A stretch of DNA of 64,000 nt from Scytonema sp. UIC 10036 (GTDB lineage Bacteria; Cyanobacteriota; Cyanobacteriia; Cyanobacteriales; Nostocaceae): contig NZ_WJFC01000022.1 in the NCBI RefSeq assembly GCF_009725235.1, forward strand, positions 37,559-101,558. The letters run 5' to 3'. Under the pieces are notes generated by a model. It was not told the origin of the DNA and did no database searches. It worked only from the letters and a program-made list of their open reading frames with translations. Positions 36,101-44,557 of the stretch are shown piece after piece (positions within the stretch are counted from its first letter, which is position 1; each line of letters begins with the position of its first letter). A program made the translations under genes and the position numbers.

Positions 36101-39100
36101 AGCAACAATTGACTTACCAGTGCTATCAGTCAACTCTGCTGTCATGAACGAATTAAACTTGGCACCATCAATCTCCAGAGTCATCTTACCACCGCGATCG
36201 CCTACTGTTTGACCGATGGATGTGATACCAAAGTCAATCGTCTTAGCCTCAATCGTGTAGTTATTTCCCAATCCAGAAACGGTAGTATTCTCATCTATAA
36301 CTAGACGAGGAATCCACTCTGGAGCTTTGATGGCACGGGCAAGAACATAGTAAGTGCCAGCTTCGGTAAAGGGTACGACAATTTGCTGGTCGGCAGAGAC
36401 ATTCTCAAATCCATAGTCAAACTCTGTTTGGGAAGGCATTTCACCGTAGCGAATGTAGAGTTCGTTAAACGCATTATCCGCAACAGAATCAAAGGTGACT
36501 TGTAGCGTCTCTCCCAGGGCGACATCAATCTTATAGTAGACAGATTGTCCTTGGAAGAGCGTTCCAGTTTTTGAGACATCCAATTGCAGTGACTCGACAT
36601 CAATTGATACTTTGTCTAAAGAACCACCAATGTTGTTATTTTCATCGTTTTCTACAATGGCGTTGCGAATATCGCTCTTGACAATAACGTGATAGTCGCC
36701 CCTGACTACACCGGGTAAGGGAGCTGTTATACTATTGTCGTAATAGCTGTAGTCATTGCCTGGAGCAGCTACGTAGCTTACTGGTGCTTGGCTACGTCCA
36801 AAGAAAGTATCATTTATATCCCACTTATCATCAGCAGAAAGGTAGATTGAGTCATACCAAATACCTTGAGCCGCATTTGGTCCTGTGTTGTTAATTCGGT
36901 AACTGATGGTGGCATCAAGCCCTGGAACGGCATTGACAGGGACAGTGATAGTACCGACACTCAAGTCAGCAGGGTTCGGCAAACTCACCTGTACGGAGTT
37001 CCGGTCATAGTTCAAATTGTTGCCCACCGTGTTGCCTTCTCCACCGCGTTCGTATACCTCATTGCCACCATCAGTGACAACAAAGACGTAGAATGGACCA
37101 GACAACCCAGAGGGGATTTTGAACAGTTGGTTTTGTTGCGTGTACGTCTCTCCAGCTGCTAAACCGCCAACACGGTATCGGTAGTCGAGGTAGATATCGC
37201 TACTGCGGTCAAAATTTTGGTCGCGAGAGAGGTAGATGGCATCGTACCAACGCTTGTAGCCAGTAGCAGCACCATCGTTGCGGACAGTCCAAGTGAGATT
37301 AAATAGCTGACTGCTAATAGCATCAATGGGTGCATCAACACTTTCCACCACCAAGTTAGGAACTTCACCTAGGGTAATAGCAGTGGTGTTGCTGGTTGCT
37401 TTGTCGTTGTTATTTTCTAAAGAACCTTCCAAAACCCGGTCATTATACTCGCTATTGGCACTGTTATCTGTGCGGACAATGACGTGATAATTACCCTTAA
37501 GGTCTATTGGCAGGTTAAAGGTACCAGAACCGTCATAAGAGCCGAATTGGTCTAGAGCACCAGAATGGAAAACTTGTCCCAAGTAAATGTCTTGTTGAGA
37601 GTTGAGTTGAGTGTCGGTAGAAAGGTAAACGCTGTCGTACCAGGAGTAGGCATTGGTGCGACCAGTTCCGAAGTTTTTCACCGTCCAATTAACAGCGAGC
37701 TTGTCTGTTGATGATACAGAAGGTGTCGCATTAACTCCAGTCACTTGCAAATCGGGAGTGTCTCGATTGACGGTAATTAATTGGGATTTATAGTTATTGC
37801 CAAGAGCATTTGCTTCATAGACCTGAGCGTTAGCATCAGTCACAACAAACAAATGGTACTGACCTGACAAGGTGAAGGGAATGGTAACCAGTTCGTTGCG
37901 TTCGGAGAAATCCCCAGGGTTCAACAAACCACTTCGGTAAGTACCGTCTATCAAACTTAATGTATCGCTGTGGTAGAAAGAACCTAAAACAACGTCATCG
38001 TCGTTGCCTAAATTTGTATCACCAGACGCAATTATGCTGTCAGTCCAAGCCCTGACAGCAGTGTCACCAGTTCCAGTGTTAGCAACAGTCCATTTGATAC
38101 GGCTCGCAATGCCTGCCTCAAGAGTTGTGGGAACATCGATCGCCGAAACTACCAAATCTGCCGGACGCGATGAAACTGTAACAACTCCGACATTATTACC
38201 AACATTGTTGTAATTATTAACATTATTGTCATTATTCAGTTCAAAAACGTCATTGCGCTGGTCAGTAACAACAAAGACGTGGAAAGTACCACTCAGCCCA
38301 TCAGGTAGAGTGAAGGTCACAGAACGGTCATCGGGTATACCGGCGTCTAAATAGCCATACTGCGTAACTTCACCCAACAATCTATCCGTGTTGAGGTTGA
38401 AATTAGCATCCTGGGATAGATAGAAAGCATCAACCCAGGAATAGTTAGGAGTTGCGGTTGAGCCATAGTTGGTAACGCGGTAATCGATGGTCAGGGCATG
38501 GCTAGCCAAAGCTTGAGTTGGAACGTCTACCAACTCGACTTCCAAGTCTGGCGGTGGTGTGAGGTTAACAATAGTAGGTGTAGGTTGGGCAACAATGTTA
38601 TTGGCGTCGCCCGCAAATTCCAAAACCTGATTGCCAGCATCAGTTCTAACAATGAAGTAGAAATTTCCACTCACTCCTATTGGCAAAGTGACATCCAAAC
38701 TGGTGGTGTAGCTGCTAGTAGCTCCATTAGTGCTGTTAGCATCATAAACATCAAGGTCGCCGTAGTGGTAACGAGAACCCAGGAAGTACTCCTCATCGCC
38801 ATTGCCTGGGTAGGGGTCAGCTGACATATAAACTTCGTCATACCAGCTGTGCTGAGAGGTTTTGCCAGAACCATTATTGACAACAGTCCAATTCAGGGTC
38901 ATCCTCTGACCTGAGAACACTGGGGAATGTTCGTTGACAGTCAACTGCAAGTCTGGCGGTGGAGTCAGTTCAATGTTGGTGGGTGATTCTGTGCTCCGAA
39001 AATTGTCATCCTCCTTTTGATATTCGTAGACATTATCGTAGTAATCAGTTTTAACAACAAAGTAGTAGTTGTTGCCCTCAATGTTATCAGGCAAGGTAAC

Positions 39101-42100
39101 CTCTAAACTATTGTTATAGCTGTGTATGCCGCTACCATATTTATCCAAGTAGCTAAAGTTAGAAGTTTGACCCAGGTATGTTTCTTGACCGTTTAAAGAC
39201 AGGAAAACGGCGTCGTACCAAATTGGAGCGCTAGTTGAGCCAGTTCCTGTGTTTTCTACTACCCAATCAAGTGTGATTTTCTGACCGGAGAAAGCTGAAT
39301 CGGTTCGAGCAGTAACGCTGGATACTTTCAGGTTCGGAAAATCGCTCTTGCTAATATCGATAGGATTGGAGGAAATAAGAGTATTGTTGCTCTCTTGACC
39401 GTGTTCGTAGACATCGCCACCAGCATCCGTCTTAACAACTACCCAACGCTCGCCTTCTAGATCGATAGGCAAGTCAATGAACTGTCTGCGCTCAATTGGC
39501 TTGCCTGCTTGAATTGTTCCTTCAAAGGAAAAAGATGCATAAAAATCGTCGTTTCCGACACTTCCGTCTTTCGACAGATAAACGTTATCGTGCCATACTC
39601 CAGTGGCATCTTTATCCCCTCCATTGTATATTGTCCATACAATTTCCAGTTTTTGTCCGGATAGTCCCTCAAACGGAGTCACAACACTAGTGACCTGCAA
39701 ATCGGGTATGGTCGGTAATGTCAGGTTAATAGGTTGGCTGAATTTGGTGTTGTTGTTTTCATTAAATTCCACTTGATTGTATGAAGTATCTGTCTCCACC
39801 CAAATATAGTAAGTCCCGTTGGAGAACTGCGGATTTAATGGTAAAGGTACGGTAACTGTTTTGGAATAAGAAGTACCAGAATTTAACGGTGTATCTCTCT
39901 CTACCGATACAGGTGTCAACTCAATTCTAGGGCTGTCAAGCGTTGATCCTTTGCAAAGCCAAATCCGATCTGTCCACCTCGAAGCAACAGTTGATGAACC
40001 AGGATCGCCAGCATTGCTGACAAAGTAAGTAACATTAATGGTTTGACCAAATTGGGCAGAGGTTGATGGAACAGCAGTTACCGATTCAACCACAAGGTCT
40101 GGCGCAGCTATAAAAATCGGTACTGGTTTTACATTGTTGGTTTCCAATAGACCTTTGGCTTCATTCGTTTCTCCTTGGTCTTGATTTGCGTCTGTTACAA
40201 ACAGTAAGTACTGATTTCCTCTGATGTCGTTACTATAGTTAGGTATGGTAATCAGTTTGTCGCTGATAGTGTAGCTTGCATAAGCAGCTAGAGGTGTTTG
40301 AGCGTCAATGTATTCACTGTATAAAAGCGTGTCTCCATTGAGCTTGTCGTCACTTGAAATATATACGCGGTCATACCAATTAGCTTTAGCATCTCCATCA
40401 CTTATATTTTTTACAGTCCAAAAAACTGGTATTTCCTGACCCCAACTAGCTGTCCAAGTGGTTGTACCTGGATTTGGTCTTCCAGCCTCTTTTACCGTTA
40501 AATCCGGTGCTTTGATTTCAATGGGAACTGCGTATGTATTGTTAGATTTATCATTTTCACCTTGGTCACCAGTTGCATTTGTAATAAACAACAGATACCT
40601 CGGCCCGGTCATAGTAGTGGGTATGAGGAGCTCTTTGTTTGCAATGGTGTAGTTACCACCAGGAGTTTGCTTAGAAATTTTTTCAGAGTCTACAAATGTG
40701 TCTGTCTCATCAAGGGTGGTGTCACTGGAAATATATACGCGATCGTACCAATCAGCATTAGCAGGGCTATTATTACTCTGATTCTTAACAGTCCAACTAA
40801 CCGAAATTGTCTCACCTAAAACGGCTGTATCTGGAGCTATGGGAGCAGATGCAAAAGATAAGTCTGGAGTGCTGATTTGAATGGGTACAGGATAAACATT
40901 GTTATATTCGTTGGTTTCGGATTGCTTTGTTTCCCAATAGTAACTATAGTATTCATAACTTTTATTATACCCATCAGTCACAAACAGTAGGTACTGAGGT
41001 CCTTCGGCTGTAGTTGGGATAGTAATAAATTTGTTTTGGATCTCGTAACTTTCCCCAGCAGCTAGCGGTGTTTGAGCAGTAATACTCTCACTAGTTAAAA
41101 GTGTATCTTGCCAGTATTCATAAGTATCATTGCTAGATAAATAGACGTAATCAGTCCAATCAGTAAAAGCTGTACCATTTCCTTGGTTTTTAACAGTCCA
41201 GGAGACTAAAAAACTCTGACCCGGAATGGCTGTGTCCAAGGCTTGGACTTCTGAAACTTTCAAATCTGGTGCTTTAATCTCTATCGGTACTGCAACGTAG
41301 TTATTGGCTTCATTAGTTTCACCTTGGTAATTATAGGACCCATCTGCCACAAACAGTAAATGCCCACTTCCATGAAACCACCCATTTGGTATGGTAATAT
41401 CTATAGTATTTTCGTAGCTAGCACCAGGTGCTAAGGGTGTTTGAAGATCGATATACTTACTGCCTATAGCAGTGTCATAGCCTAATTCATCGTCACTAGA
41501 AAGCAATACACGGTCGTACCACTTGGCTGGAGCGGCAGCCTCACCCTGGTTAATAACACTCCAAGACACTGAGATAGTCTCGCCCCAAGAAGCTTCAACC
41601 GGAGCTTGAGGAGCTTGGACGGTTGAAATTTGCAGATCTGGTGCTTTAATCTCTATCGGTACTGCGAAAACATTATTGGTTTCATTGGTATCGGCTTGGA
41701 AGTCACTTTTGTTTGTGATAAAGAGCAGGTATCGATCGCCAAGTTCTGTAATTGGAATAGTAATATTTTGTTTGTTGATAGTGTAACTAGCATTACCAGC
41801 TAACGGGTTATCAAAACCATAAGTAAAATTTTCAGTTACGTATGTATCGTTGTTATCAAACCGAGTGTCACTGGAAATATACACATAATCGTACCAACTT
41901 GCTGGGGCTGAAACATTACTCTGGTTGGTGACAGTCCAAGACAAAGAAATTTTTTCACCCAATATAACGCTATCTATACCTATGGGTGATGAAATAACCA
42001 AATCTGGAGCTTCGATTTCAATCGGTACAGCAAGGACGTTGTTAGATTCGTTAACTTCTCCTTGGTAATTACCACGGTAAATGCCATAGTAGTCATTATA

Positions 42101-43168
42101 GTACCCATCTGTTACAAACAGTAGATACTTTTGCCCTGGTGTTACCTTTGGTATACGAATATTTCCGGTAAGTTCGTAGCTACTATTAACAGCTAGTGGT
42201 GTGTCGGCGGAATGCCATTGGTTAAATAATTGAATATCGCTTGGATCGAGGGTAGTATTATCAGAGATAAAAATATTGTCTTCCCAGTAAGATGAAGTCA
42301 AACCACTTCCTTGGTTTTTCACACCCCAAGATACTGCGATCTCCTGACCTGTTATAGCAGTATTTGGAGCATTAGGATTTAAAACTACCAAGTCAGGAGG
42401 CACATTATTATTAACCCCAGTGTCAAAGTTGATAACCTGGCTTTTTTCTTCCTCAGTCATTCCCGCTAAAGCATTCATACCCAAAAGCGCAAGCTGATCT
42501 CCTTTTGCTAAGGCAGTCGCGACATCGGAATTGCGAGCAATAAAGTGCATGACAATCTGAGTTTCACCAGGAGCTAAATCCAGCTTATACGTAAAATCTG
42601 CTCCTGAGGAAGTGTAAACCTTGAAAGGTCGATAACCACCCGAACCGGCGATGACTTGAAGCATATCGAAGGTATTGTTAAGCGAACCTTCTTGATAGAT
42701 GCCATCGACTACAAGCCAGTTATCATCAAGCGTGAGAATATCGTCACCACTAGAGGTATTGACAACATTTGATTGCAAGTAAGGCAAATCATTGTCAACC
42801 GTAAAATCGTAAGTCCATCGTTGTGAATACGTATTTGTGACGATATCTAAAATCCGAACAAAGCCAGAATTTTCTGAAATGTAGATTTTTCGGGATACTG
42901 AAATTGGCAAATCACCACCGTATCCGCTGCCAACATATCTAGGAGCTATGACGACTTCACGACCATTATCTTCTGTATAAGCATCGGCGCTATGATAACC
43001 GTAATAATCATTACTCAATTTTCCATAAGATAGAAAATATTGCTCGCCTGTATCTGAGTTGGTTGCTATACGACCGTATTCCAATTCTCCGTCTGCTGTG
43101 ATTTCCCAGGGAAAAGCATCTCCATCAATCAAACTAAAGGGTAGGTTAATGGGATTGTTATTACTCAT
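27143..43168 (-). CDS. Giant CARDB/Calx-beta/RTX surface protein
   Basis: This 5,341-residue protein has no Sec signal. A unique N-terminal domain (1-~250) is followed by about 15 CARDB repeats (~255-2195; each begins near PDLxV and contains SWTVxNQG, WYDxVYLS and VVxTD). A PPC-like domain follows (~2195-2310), then bacterial immunoglobulin-like and unique parts (~2310-3190), a conserved segment starting DPNDILGPQGFGAEHW (~3190-3375), an FN3-like domain and two Calx-beta domains (~3476-3710). About 1,500 residues of RTX calcium-binding repeats GGxGxDxLxG/GNxxxNxLxG come next, and a C-terminal domain (GVDSITDFS...) typical of type I secretion targets ends the protein. It should be exported by a type I system and act in adhesion or as an outer layer. 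No exporter is adjacent; HlyD and a C39 ABC exporter lie 17 kb away. Confidence 0.92.
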   Translation of the reverse strand: MSNNNPINLPFSLIDGDAFPWEITADGELEYGRIATNSDTGEQYFLSYGKLSNDYYGYHSADAYTEDNGREVVIAPRYVGSGYGGDLPISVSRKIYISENSGFVRILDIVTNTYSQRWTYDFTVDNDLPYLQSNVVNTSSGDDILTLDDNWLVVDGIYQEGSLNNTFDMLQVIAGSGGYRPFKVYTSSGADFTYKLDLAPGETQIVMHFIARNSDVATALAKGDQLALLGMNALAGMTEEEKSQVINFDTGVNNNVPPDLVVLNPNAPNTAITGQEIAVSWGVKNQGSGLTSSYWEDNIFISDNTTLDPSDIQLFNQWHSADTPLAVNSSYELTGNIRIPKVTPGQKYLLFVTDGYYNDYYGIYRGNYQGEVNESNNVLAVPIEIEAPDLVISSPIGIDSVILGEKISLSWTVTNQSNVSAPASWYDYVYISSDTRFDNNDTYVTENFTYGFDNPLAGNASYTINKQNITIPITELGDRYLLFITNKSDFQADTNETNNVFAVPIEIKAPDLQISTVQAPQAPVEASWGETISVSWSVINQGEAAAPAKWYDRVLLSSDDELGYDTAIGSKYIDLQTPLAPGASYENTIDITIPNGWFHGSGHLLFVADGSYNYQGETNEANNYVAVPIEIKAPDLKVSEVQALDTAIPGQSFLVSWTVKNQGNGTAFTDWTDYVYLSSNDTYEYWQDTLLTSESITAQTPLAAGESYEIQNKFITIPTTAEGPQYLLFVTDGYNKSYEYYSYYWETKQSETNEYNNVYPVPIQISTPDLSFASAPIAPDTAVLGETISVSWTVKNQSNNSPANADWYDRVYISSDTTLDETDTFVDSEKISKQTPGGNYTIANKELLIPTTMTGPRYLLFITNATGDQGENDKSNNTYAVPIEIKAPDLTVKEAGRPNPGTTTWTASWGQEIPVFWTVKNISDGDAKANWYDRVYISSDDKLNGDTLLYSEYIDAQTPLAAYASYTISDKLITIPNYSNDIRGNQYLLFVTDANQDQGETNEAKGLLETNNVKPVPIFIAAPDLVVESVTAVPSTSAQFGQTINVTYFVSNAGDPGSSTVASRWTDRIWLCKGSTLDSPRIELTPVSVERDTPLNSGTSYSKTVTVPLPLNPQFSNGTYYIWVETDTSYNQVEFNENNNTKFSQPINLTLPTIPDLQVTSVVTPFEGLSGQKLEIVWTIYNGGDKDATGVWHDNVYLSKDGSVGNDDFYASFSFEGTIQAGKPIERRQFIDLPIDLEGERWVVVKTDAGGDVYEHGQESNNTLISSNPIDISKSDFPNLKVSSVTARTDSAFSGQKITLDWVVENTGTGSTSAPIWYDAVFLSLNGQETYLGQTSNFSYLDKYGSGIHSYNNSLEVTLPDNIEGNNYYFVVKTDYYDNVYEYQKEDDNFRSTESPTNIELTPPPDLQLTVNEHSPVFSGQRMTLNWTVVNNGSGKTSQHSWYDEVYMSADPYPGNGDEEYFLGSRYHYGDLDVYDANSTNGATSSYTTSLDVTLPIGVSGNFYFIVRTDAGNQVLEFAGDANNIVAQPTPTIVNLTPPPDLEVELVDVPTQALASHALTIDYRVTNYGSTATPNYSWVDAFYLSQDANFNLNTDRLLGEVTQYGYLDAGIPDDRSVTFTLPDGLSGTFHVFVVTDQRNDVFELNNDNNVNNYNNVGNNVGVVTVSSRPADLVVSAIDVPTTLEAGIASRIKWTVANTGTGDTAVRAWTDSIIASGDTNLGNDDDVVLGSFYHSDTLSLIDGTYRSGLLNPGDFSERNELVTIPFTLSGQYHLFVVTDANAQVYEANALGNNYKSQLITVNRDTPDLQVTGVNATPSVSSTDKLAVNWTVKNFGTGRTNAYSWYDSVYLSTDTQLNSQQDIYLGQVFHSGALDQFGSYDGSGTFNLPIDLKGNYHVIVRTDNSANSEYNDRVLEGSLENNNDKATSNTTAITLGEVPNLVVESVDAPIDAISSQLFNLTWTVRNDGAATGYKRWYDAIYLSRDQNFDRSSDIYLDYRYRVGGLAAGETYTQQNQLFKIPSGLSGPFYVFVVTDGGNEVYERGGEGNTVGNNLNYDRNSVQVSLPNPADLSVGTITVPVNAVPGLDATISYRINNTGPNAAQGIWYDSIYLSADDKWDINDTFFGRSQAPVSYVAAPGNDYSYYDNSITAPLPGVVRGDYHVIVKSDIRNAIVENDENNNIGGSLDKVSIDVESLQLDVSKTGTLFQGQSVYYKIDVALGETLQVTFDSVADNAFNELYIRYGEMPSQTEFDYGFENVSADQQIVVPFTEAGTYYVLARAIKAPEWIPRLVIDENTTVSGLGNNYTIEAKTIDFGITSIGQTVGDRGGKMTLEIDGAKFNSFMTAELTDSTGKSIVAENIWFEDSTEVFATFDLRNAAVGTYDLKLTQPSYSQTANGEIAPIISDILEDRFSVVDARQDNVLISVTSTPAVSPGQSFDIIVSYANRGTHDVTAPVIVLNASSDIRLENIQDGDEFAQFGSMALLGTSNEGPAGVLRPGETGIIRLRGTAPSTTGPINISARQMIDDGSPINYNDFIEYLGGDVSTKPWADAAGALRNQFGNSWTSFEKGLAERATELAEIGDYTHSATELWTDVALDAWGRTDSNDYATPLIENSILDTSSSVQLKNTIAIENGFSEVNNNVQSFSLESSSQFLNEDLSTNLAQTAYFPQGQIFEVVEAIAQVFGYPEDAAVGIKVPGGVEPIGRTGPAPNSSFDFTISLNDIGNPTLADVLDDLTGVNPAVDISSHALSIAKSVDVDKNTIRGLLALLEPYPAASDTLAQRAALQIDFGLDSIADLLALLSSYPGAFDTLMQRVEQKILATADQFENGGNTTIPILGEPFGLIKRPPAPTAGAALRHFVGELGSTPENLVNSYEESVKQAISATNPKAPFWFINKVIEVGKNYGAVWKTFNPTYPFAPNPTGHVHIDDDSALGIVVPNVDSARIPNNIVKDISESQEYKSEIDFLKKQLDSAVKRGFFLTIPEGSSYGPTIINIQVPTGKNSHTFDFDKNPNKAPIIPLRGIYYSSNEPSDFFQDTDVLLTLGQVSYQKNENSKTEGLYAVVNSIQITESSNRRNYQADVSVYGVDSYSWQNDDRDNARNSLWRGSGIDPVVFEYLWLTQQYGYGQPFTFSFQIDEITSGSVSIPDDYPPKKPPLPPTSYNSPNNSNQPGNPLNPFNPFDPGNSVTNVVVSRDPNDILGPQGFGAEHWVTSDPLNYTIRFENDPVFATAPAQVVRITQQLDSDLDFRTFRVGDFGFGDTFIDVPDNRAFYQTRLDLTATKGIYVDVVAGIDIATGQAFWELTSIDPTTGVEPTNPLQGFLPPNITKPEGDGFVSYSVKPKSSVENGAVIDAQARIIFDINEPIDTPAIFNTIDKSKPTSTVSALPSATNDTSFSVSWSGSDNTGGSALAGFTIYVSDNGGAFVPWLENTTLTKAAFTGIAGHSYAFYSRARDNAGNTEDAPKSPQASTTIAGGNPGTLAFGAGEFSISEDGTPIHAVTIIRTDGTTGSISATVTLSDDTAISPTDYNSTPIVVTFEPGETSKTVLIPIVNDTLIESAQKLNLVLGNPTGGATIGGQNSATVTIVDDDVQLAFSAATFSAIEDGTQEAAVTVIRTGRSSGAVSATITLSNGTATSPTDYDSTSIVVNFADGETTKTVVIPIVNDTVSESDEAIDLTLSSPTLGATIGTQSTATFIIKDNDTPLNLIGTPNNDTLVGAYGNDTLDGREGSDTLIGGAGNDTLIGGTGNDTLDGGIGNDSMDGGSGNDTYIVDSVADTVIENAGGGADTVQASVDFSIDGMSIENLILTGNAISGTGNNLSNRITGNAQNNILSGGIGYSDDTLDGGEGDDIMSGGYGHDTYIVDSPNDIIVENAAEGYDTVEVSVDYSIAGFANVENLILIGNAIRGTGNSVGNYLGGNALNNVLDGGEGDDTLDGYEGDDTLIGGVGNDYLYGYTGNDTLDGGTGDDRMLGGSGNDTYIVDSVNDTITENINEGTDTIKAAIDYSIAGLTNVEHLTLTLNAINGTGNYQSNRITGNDLDNVLSGGAGYDTLIGGAGNDTLIGGTGDDIYIVDSLNDTVVENANEGYDRIDASIDYSIAGLANIEHLTLTLNAINGTGNSLNNRIFGNSLDNTLIGDAGNDFLDGSTGNDTLIGGTGDDIYIVDSPNDTIVENALEGTSDWVQASVDYSIASFANIEWLTLTLNAINGTGNSQNNYFEGNALDNVLDGGEGDDSLNGLQGNDTIIGGAGNDTLAGEEGNDTLVGGNGNDSYYVDSTADTIIEELNAGTDSVWSSISWTLGENLEKLTLYGSNSINGTGNQLNNTITGNAANNILSGGLGYDNLYGEAGDDTLDGGEGSDSLNGGDGNDILDGGSDHDYLYGNAGNDTLNGGSGNDYLRGDAGNDTLNGGSGNDSLDGSTGNDVLAGDDGDDYYSVDSISDSILEAANAGTDTVSSSVSWTLGSHLENLTLTGTSTIAGVGNALNNTIRSNNYGNNLFGNDGNDTLIGGTGNDTLDGGTGNDRMEGGTGDDTYIVDSTTDTIIEFSNSGTDTVIASIDFSIAGLANIENLTLTGSAIGGTGNSLNNRMTGNALDNTLNGDSGNDTLIGDAGKDTLIGGTGNDTLDGGTGNDTMDGGSGDDTYIVDNTTDTIIENASSGTDTVIASIDFSIAGLLNIENLTLAGNATSATGNSLNNVITGNALDNTLNGGVGSDTLIGATGNDILDGGTGNDRMEGGIGDDTYIVDNTIDTIVENASSGLDTVEASVSFSIAGFTYVENLILTGSATSATGNSLNNVITGNSLNNTLNGGGGDDILNGGAGNDTLIGGVGNDTYIIDSLNDTITEYSSEGTDTVEAAIDFSIAGFTYVENLTLTGNATNGTGNSLNNRMTGNAQNNTLNGGGGDDILNGGAGNDTLIGGVSNDTYIIDSLNDTITENASEGTDTVEATIDFSIAALTNIEDLTLTGNAISGTGNSLNNRMTGNALDNTLDGGALNDTLIGGAGNDTLIGGTGNDTMDGGTGDDIYVVDTTSDIIIENASSGTDTIEASVSFSIAGLTYVENLTLTGGAISGTGNSLNNVITGNAQNNTLNGGAGNDTLIGGAGNDTLDGSTGNDVLSGGDGDDTYYVDSASDSITEAANAGTDTVNSSISWTLGDNLENLTLTGNSTIDGIGNALNNTITANSVSNNLFGHDGNDNLTGGVGNDLLDGGTGDDTLIGGSGNDTLIGGFGNDVLTGSTGVDFFVLNNPNTGVDSITDFSAVDDTLRVSAAGFGGGLTFGATITSSQFLIGSGAVAATNSSQRFIYNTTTGALFFDADGNQTGFGAVQVATLSNKPTIGTSDIFVTT
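27330..32045 (-). repeat. RTX repeat-coding region
   Basis: About 4.7 kb of DNA repeats encode haemolysin-type calcium-binding nonapeptides alternating with a ~100-residue unit (GDDTYIVDS, TIIENASSGTDTVEAS, SIAGLxNIENLTLTG, GTGNSLNN). The unit occurs about 15 times. Some neighbours are almost identical (for example 28430-28560 against 28690-28800), showing recent duplication. Confidence 0.9.
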
Positions 43169-43424
43169 AAGAATGCTCCTGAATTTAAAAATCTGTTGTT
43201 ATTGAAGTGAATAAAGCTGTAATCCTGTCCAAAAATTAGTAAAAATTTCTGCTAGTAGCTGCGGTGTTAAGTTTATAGCCTGCTGCTCGATGAGAAATAC
43301 AATCAGGACTTTAGTCAATGTTTTTAATAAAGCCTTTGATTTTTCTGATGGAATTTTGTGTGATTTTTATATTTTCTTTATAGCTCGGAAAGTTGATATG
43401 AATTGAATCCCGGAAAACTATCAG

Positions 43425-43667
43425 CTATTTTCGCAGAAACTCAAATCCCAAAGTTTCTGTCGGCAGCCAACAAAATATTAGCCCAAAATCTAGGCTGGAA
43501 TTAATTGCTACATAGCGAAGATTTCCGTAGATAAGTACAGCTAATGGTTTTTCACAAGCTCCAGATTTTTGGCGACACCATACTCTAGCTTCAGGGCGTG
43601 AAACGTTTACTAAATTGTTGTTACAGATAGAGATTTGAGTTTCAAGTGATAGATGCTTGAAACTCAA
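43425..43667 (-). CDS. Small hypothetical protein, doubtful
   Basis: An 80-residue frame between the giant gene and the 43811 gene contains SRPEARVWCRQKSGACEKPLAVLIYGNLRYVAINSSLDFG, which reads like a folded domain fragment. No family is recognised and no clear ribosome binding site is present. It could be a relic. Segment 43169-43424 upstream of the giant gene holds its promoter, with nothing assignable. Confidence 0.35.
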   Translation of the reverse strand: MSFKHLSLETQISICNNNLVNVSRPEARVWCRQKSGACEKPLAVLIYGNLRYVAINSSLDFGLIFCWLPTETLGFEFLRK

Positions 43668-43810
43668 ACACGTTCAAGAACCGCAATAGATTCACTTGCT
43701 CAAGCTATGGACGTTTTTTGGAAAATGACCAGCCCACTTATTGCTTATGGCTTCTTTGAAAGTAGTTTTTGGAATTTTTCAGTCATAACTATACGCTATT
43801 AAGCTGAGGC

Positions 43811-44536
43811 TCAGGCACTCATCGCAAATAAGCTTGGAACCACAGCAGAATTTTCAGATGCTCTAGCAAGAAACTTTGTGTTGATAATATCTTGGTAAGT
43901 TGACAAATCGGTTTGCCAATTATCAATGGCTTGATGGAGATGGCTGAGGCGTTCTGGTGCAGTTCCGCCAGCAATTTCATACCTGAAACTACTGCTGAAC
44001 ATCACAATTGGGGTCGTTGTTTCGTCTGGAAAACGCAGCGCTGCTTCAGTGATACTTAGATACAACGGACAGCGATCTAGGGAGTAAGCTAAATTAAGCG
44101 TCGCTCGCATCGGCGCGTTACCAACTTCTTGCCAAGTACCGGGTGACAGCAAAGTCTGTGCCATGTACTTGCTCGCCGCATCTTGTTCTCGTTCGAAAGC
44201 AACGTAACCGCGATGATTAATGCTGACCGCCTGATATTCAACATTGGACAGGGTTTCTACATATTTTTTAGCAACGCTCGGGCAAGAGATTTCTGCTGCT
44301 GCTTTTCCTGCAATAGTTTCTATGATTAGGACGCGATTTGGCTCAGACACAACACCAACGCCTGATGTGAACATGACTTGAGAAACACTATTGCTGCAAA
44401 TAGGGGGACGCGCCGCCTGCCATTCTTTTGGAACAGCACCAATATATTTAAGCAAATCTTCTGTAAGAGTGGCGGGATTATTCTCTTTGATAGCAAAGAT
44501 AATCGTAGATTCTTGATTAACTAAAGTTTGGCTCAT
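43811..44536 (-). CDS. Hypothetical cyanobacterial protein
   Basis: From ATG 44536 the product has 241 residues; ATG 44557 is an alternative. No signal peptide or membrane helix is seen. Features include IGAVPKEWQAARPPICSNSVSQVMFTSGVGVVSEPNRVLIIE near the N terminus and SINHRGYVAFEREQDAASKYMAQTLL in the middle, both with a mixed alpha/beta character. I do not recognise the family. It lies on the same strand upstream of the giant RTX gene, so a helper role in its production or secretion is conceivable but unsupported. Confidence 0.6.
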   Translation of the reverse strand: MSQTLVNQESTIIFAIKENNPATLTEDLLKYIGAVPKEWQAARPPICSNSVSQVMFTSGVGVVSEPNRVLIIETIAGKAAAEISCPSVAKKYVETLSNVEYQAVSINHRGYVAFEREQDAASKYMAQTLLSPGTWQEVGNAPMRATLNLAYSLDRCPLYLSITEAALRFPDETTTPIVMFSSSFRYEIAGGTAPERLSHLHQAIDNWQTDLSTYQDIINTKFLARASENSAVVPSLFAMSA

Positions 44537-44557
44537 TGAATTTATTTCTCTTTTCAT

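Noticed and set aside
27318..40819. Many plus-strand frames of 60-108 codons opposite the giant gene
   Set aside because: They are antisense shadows of RTX/CARDB repeats: low-complexity Pro/Leu/Ser sequence and repeated at each DNA repeat unit.
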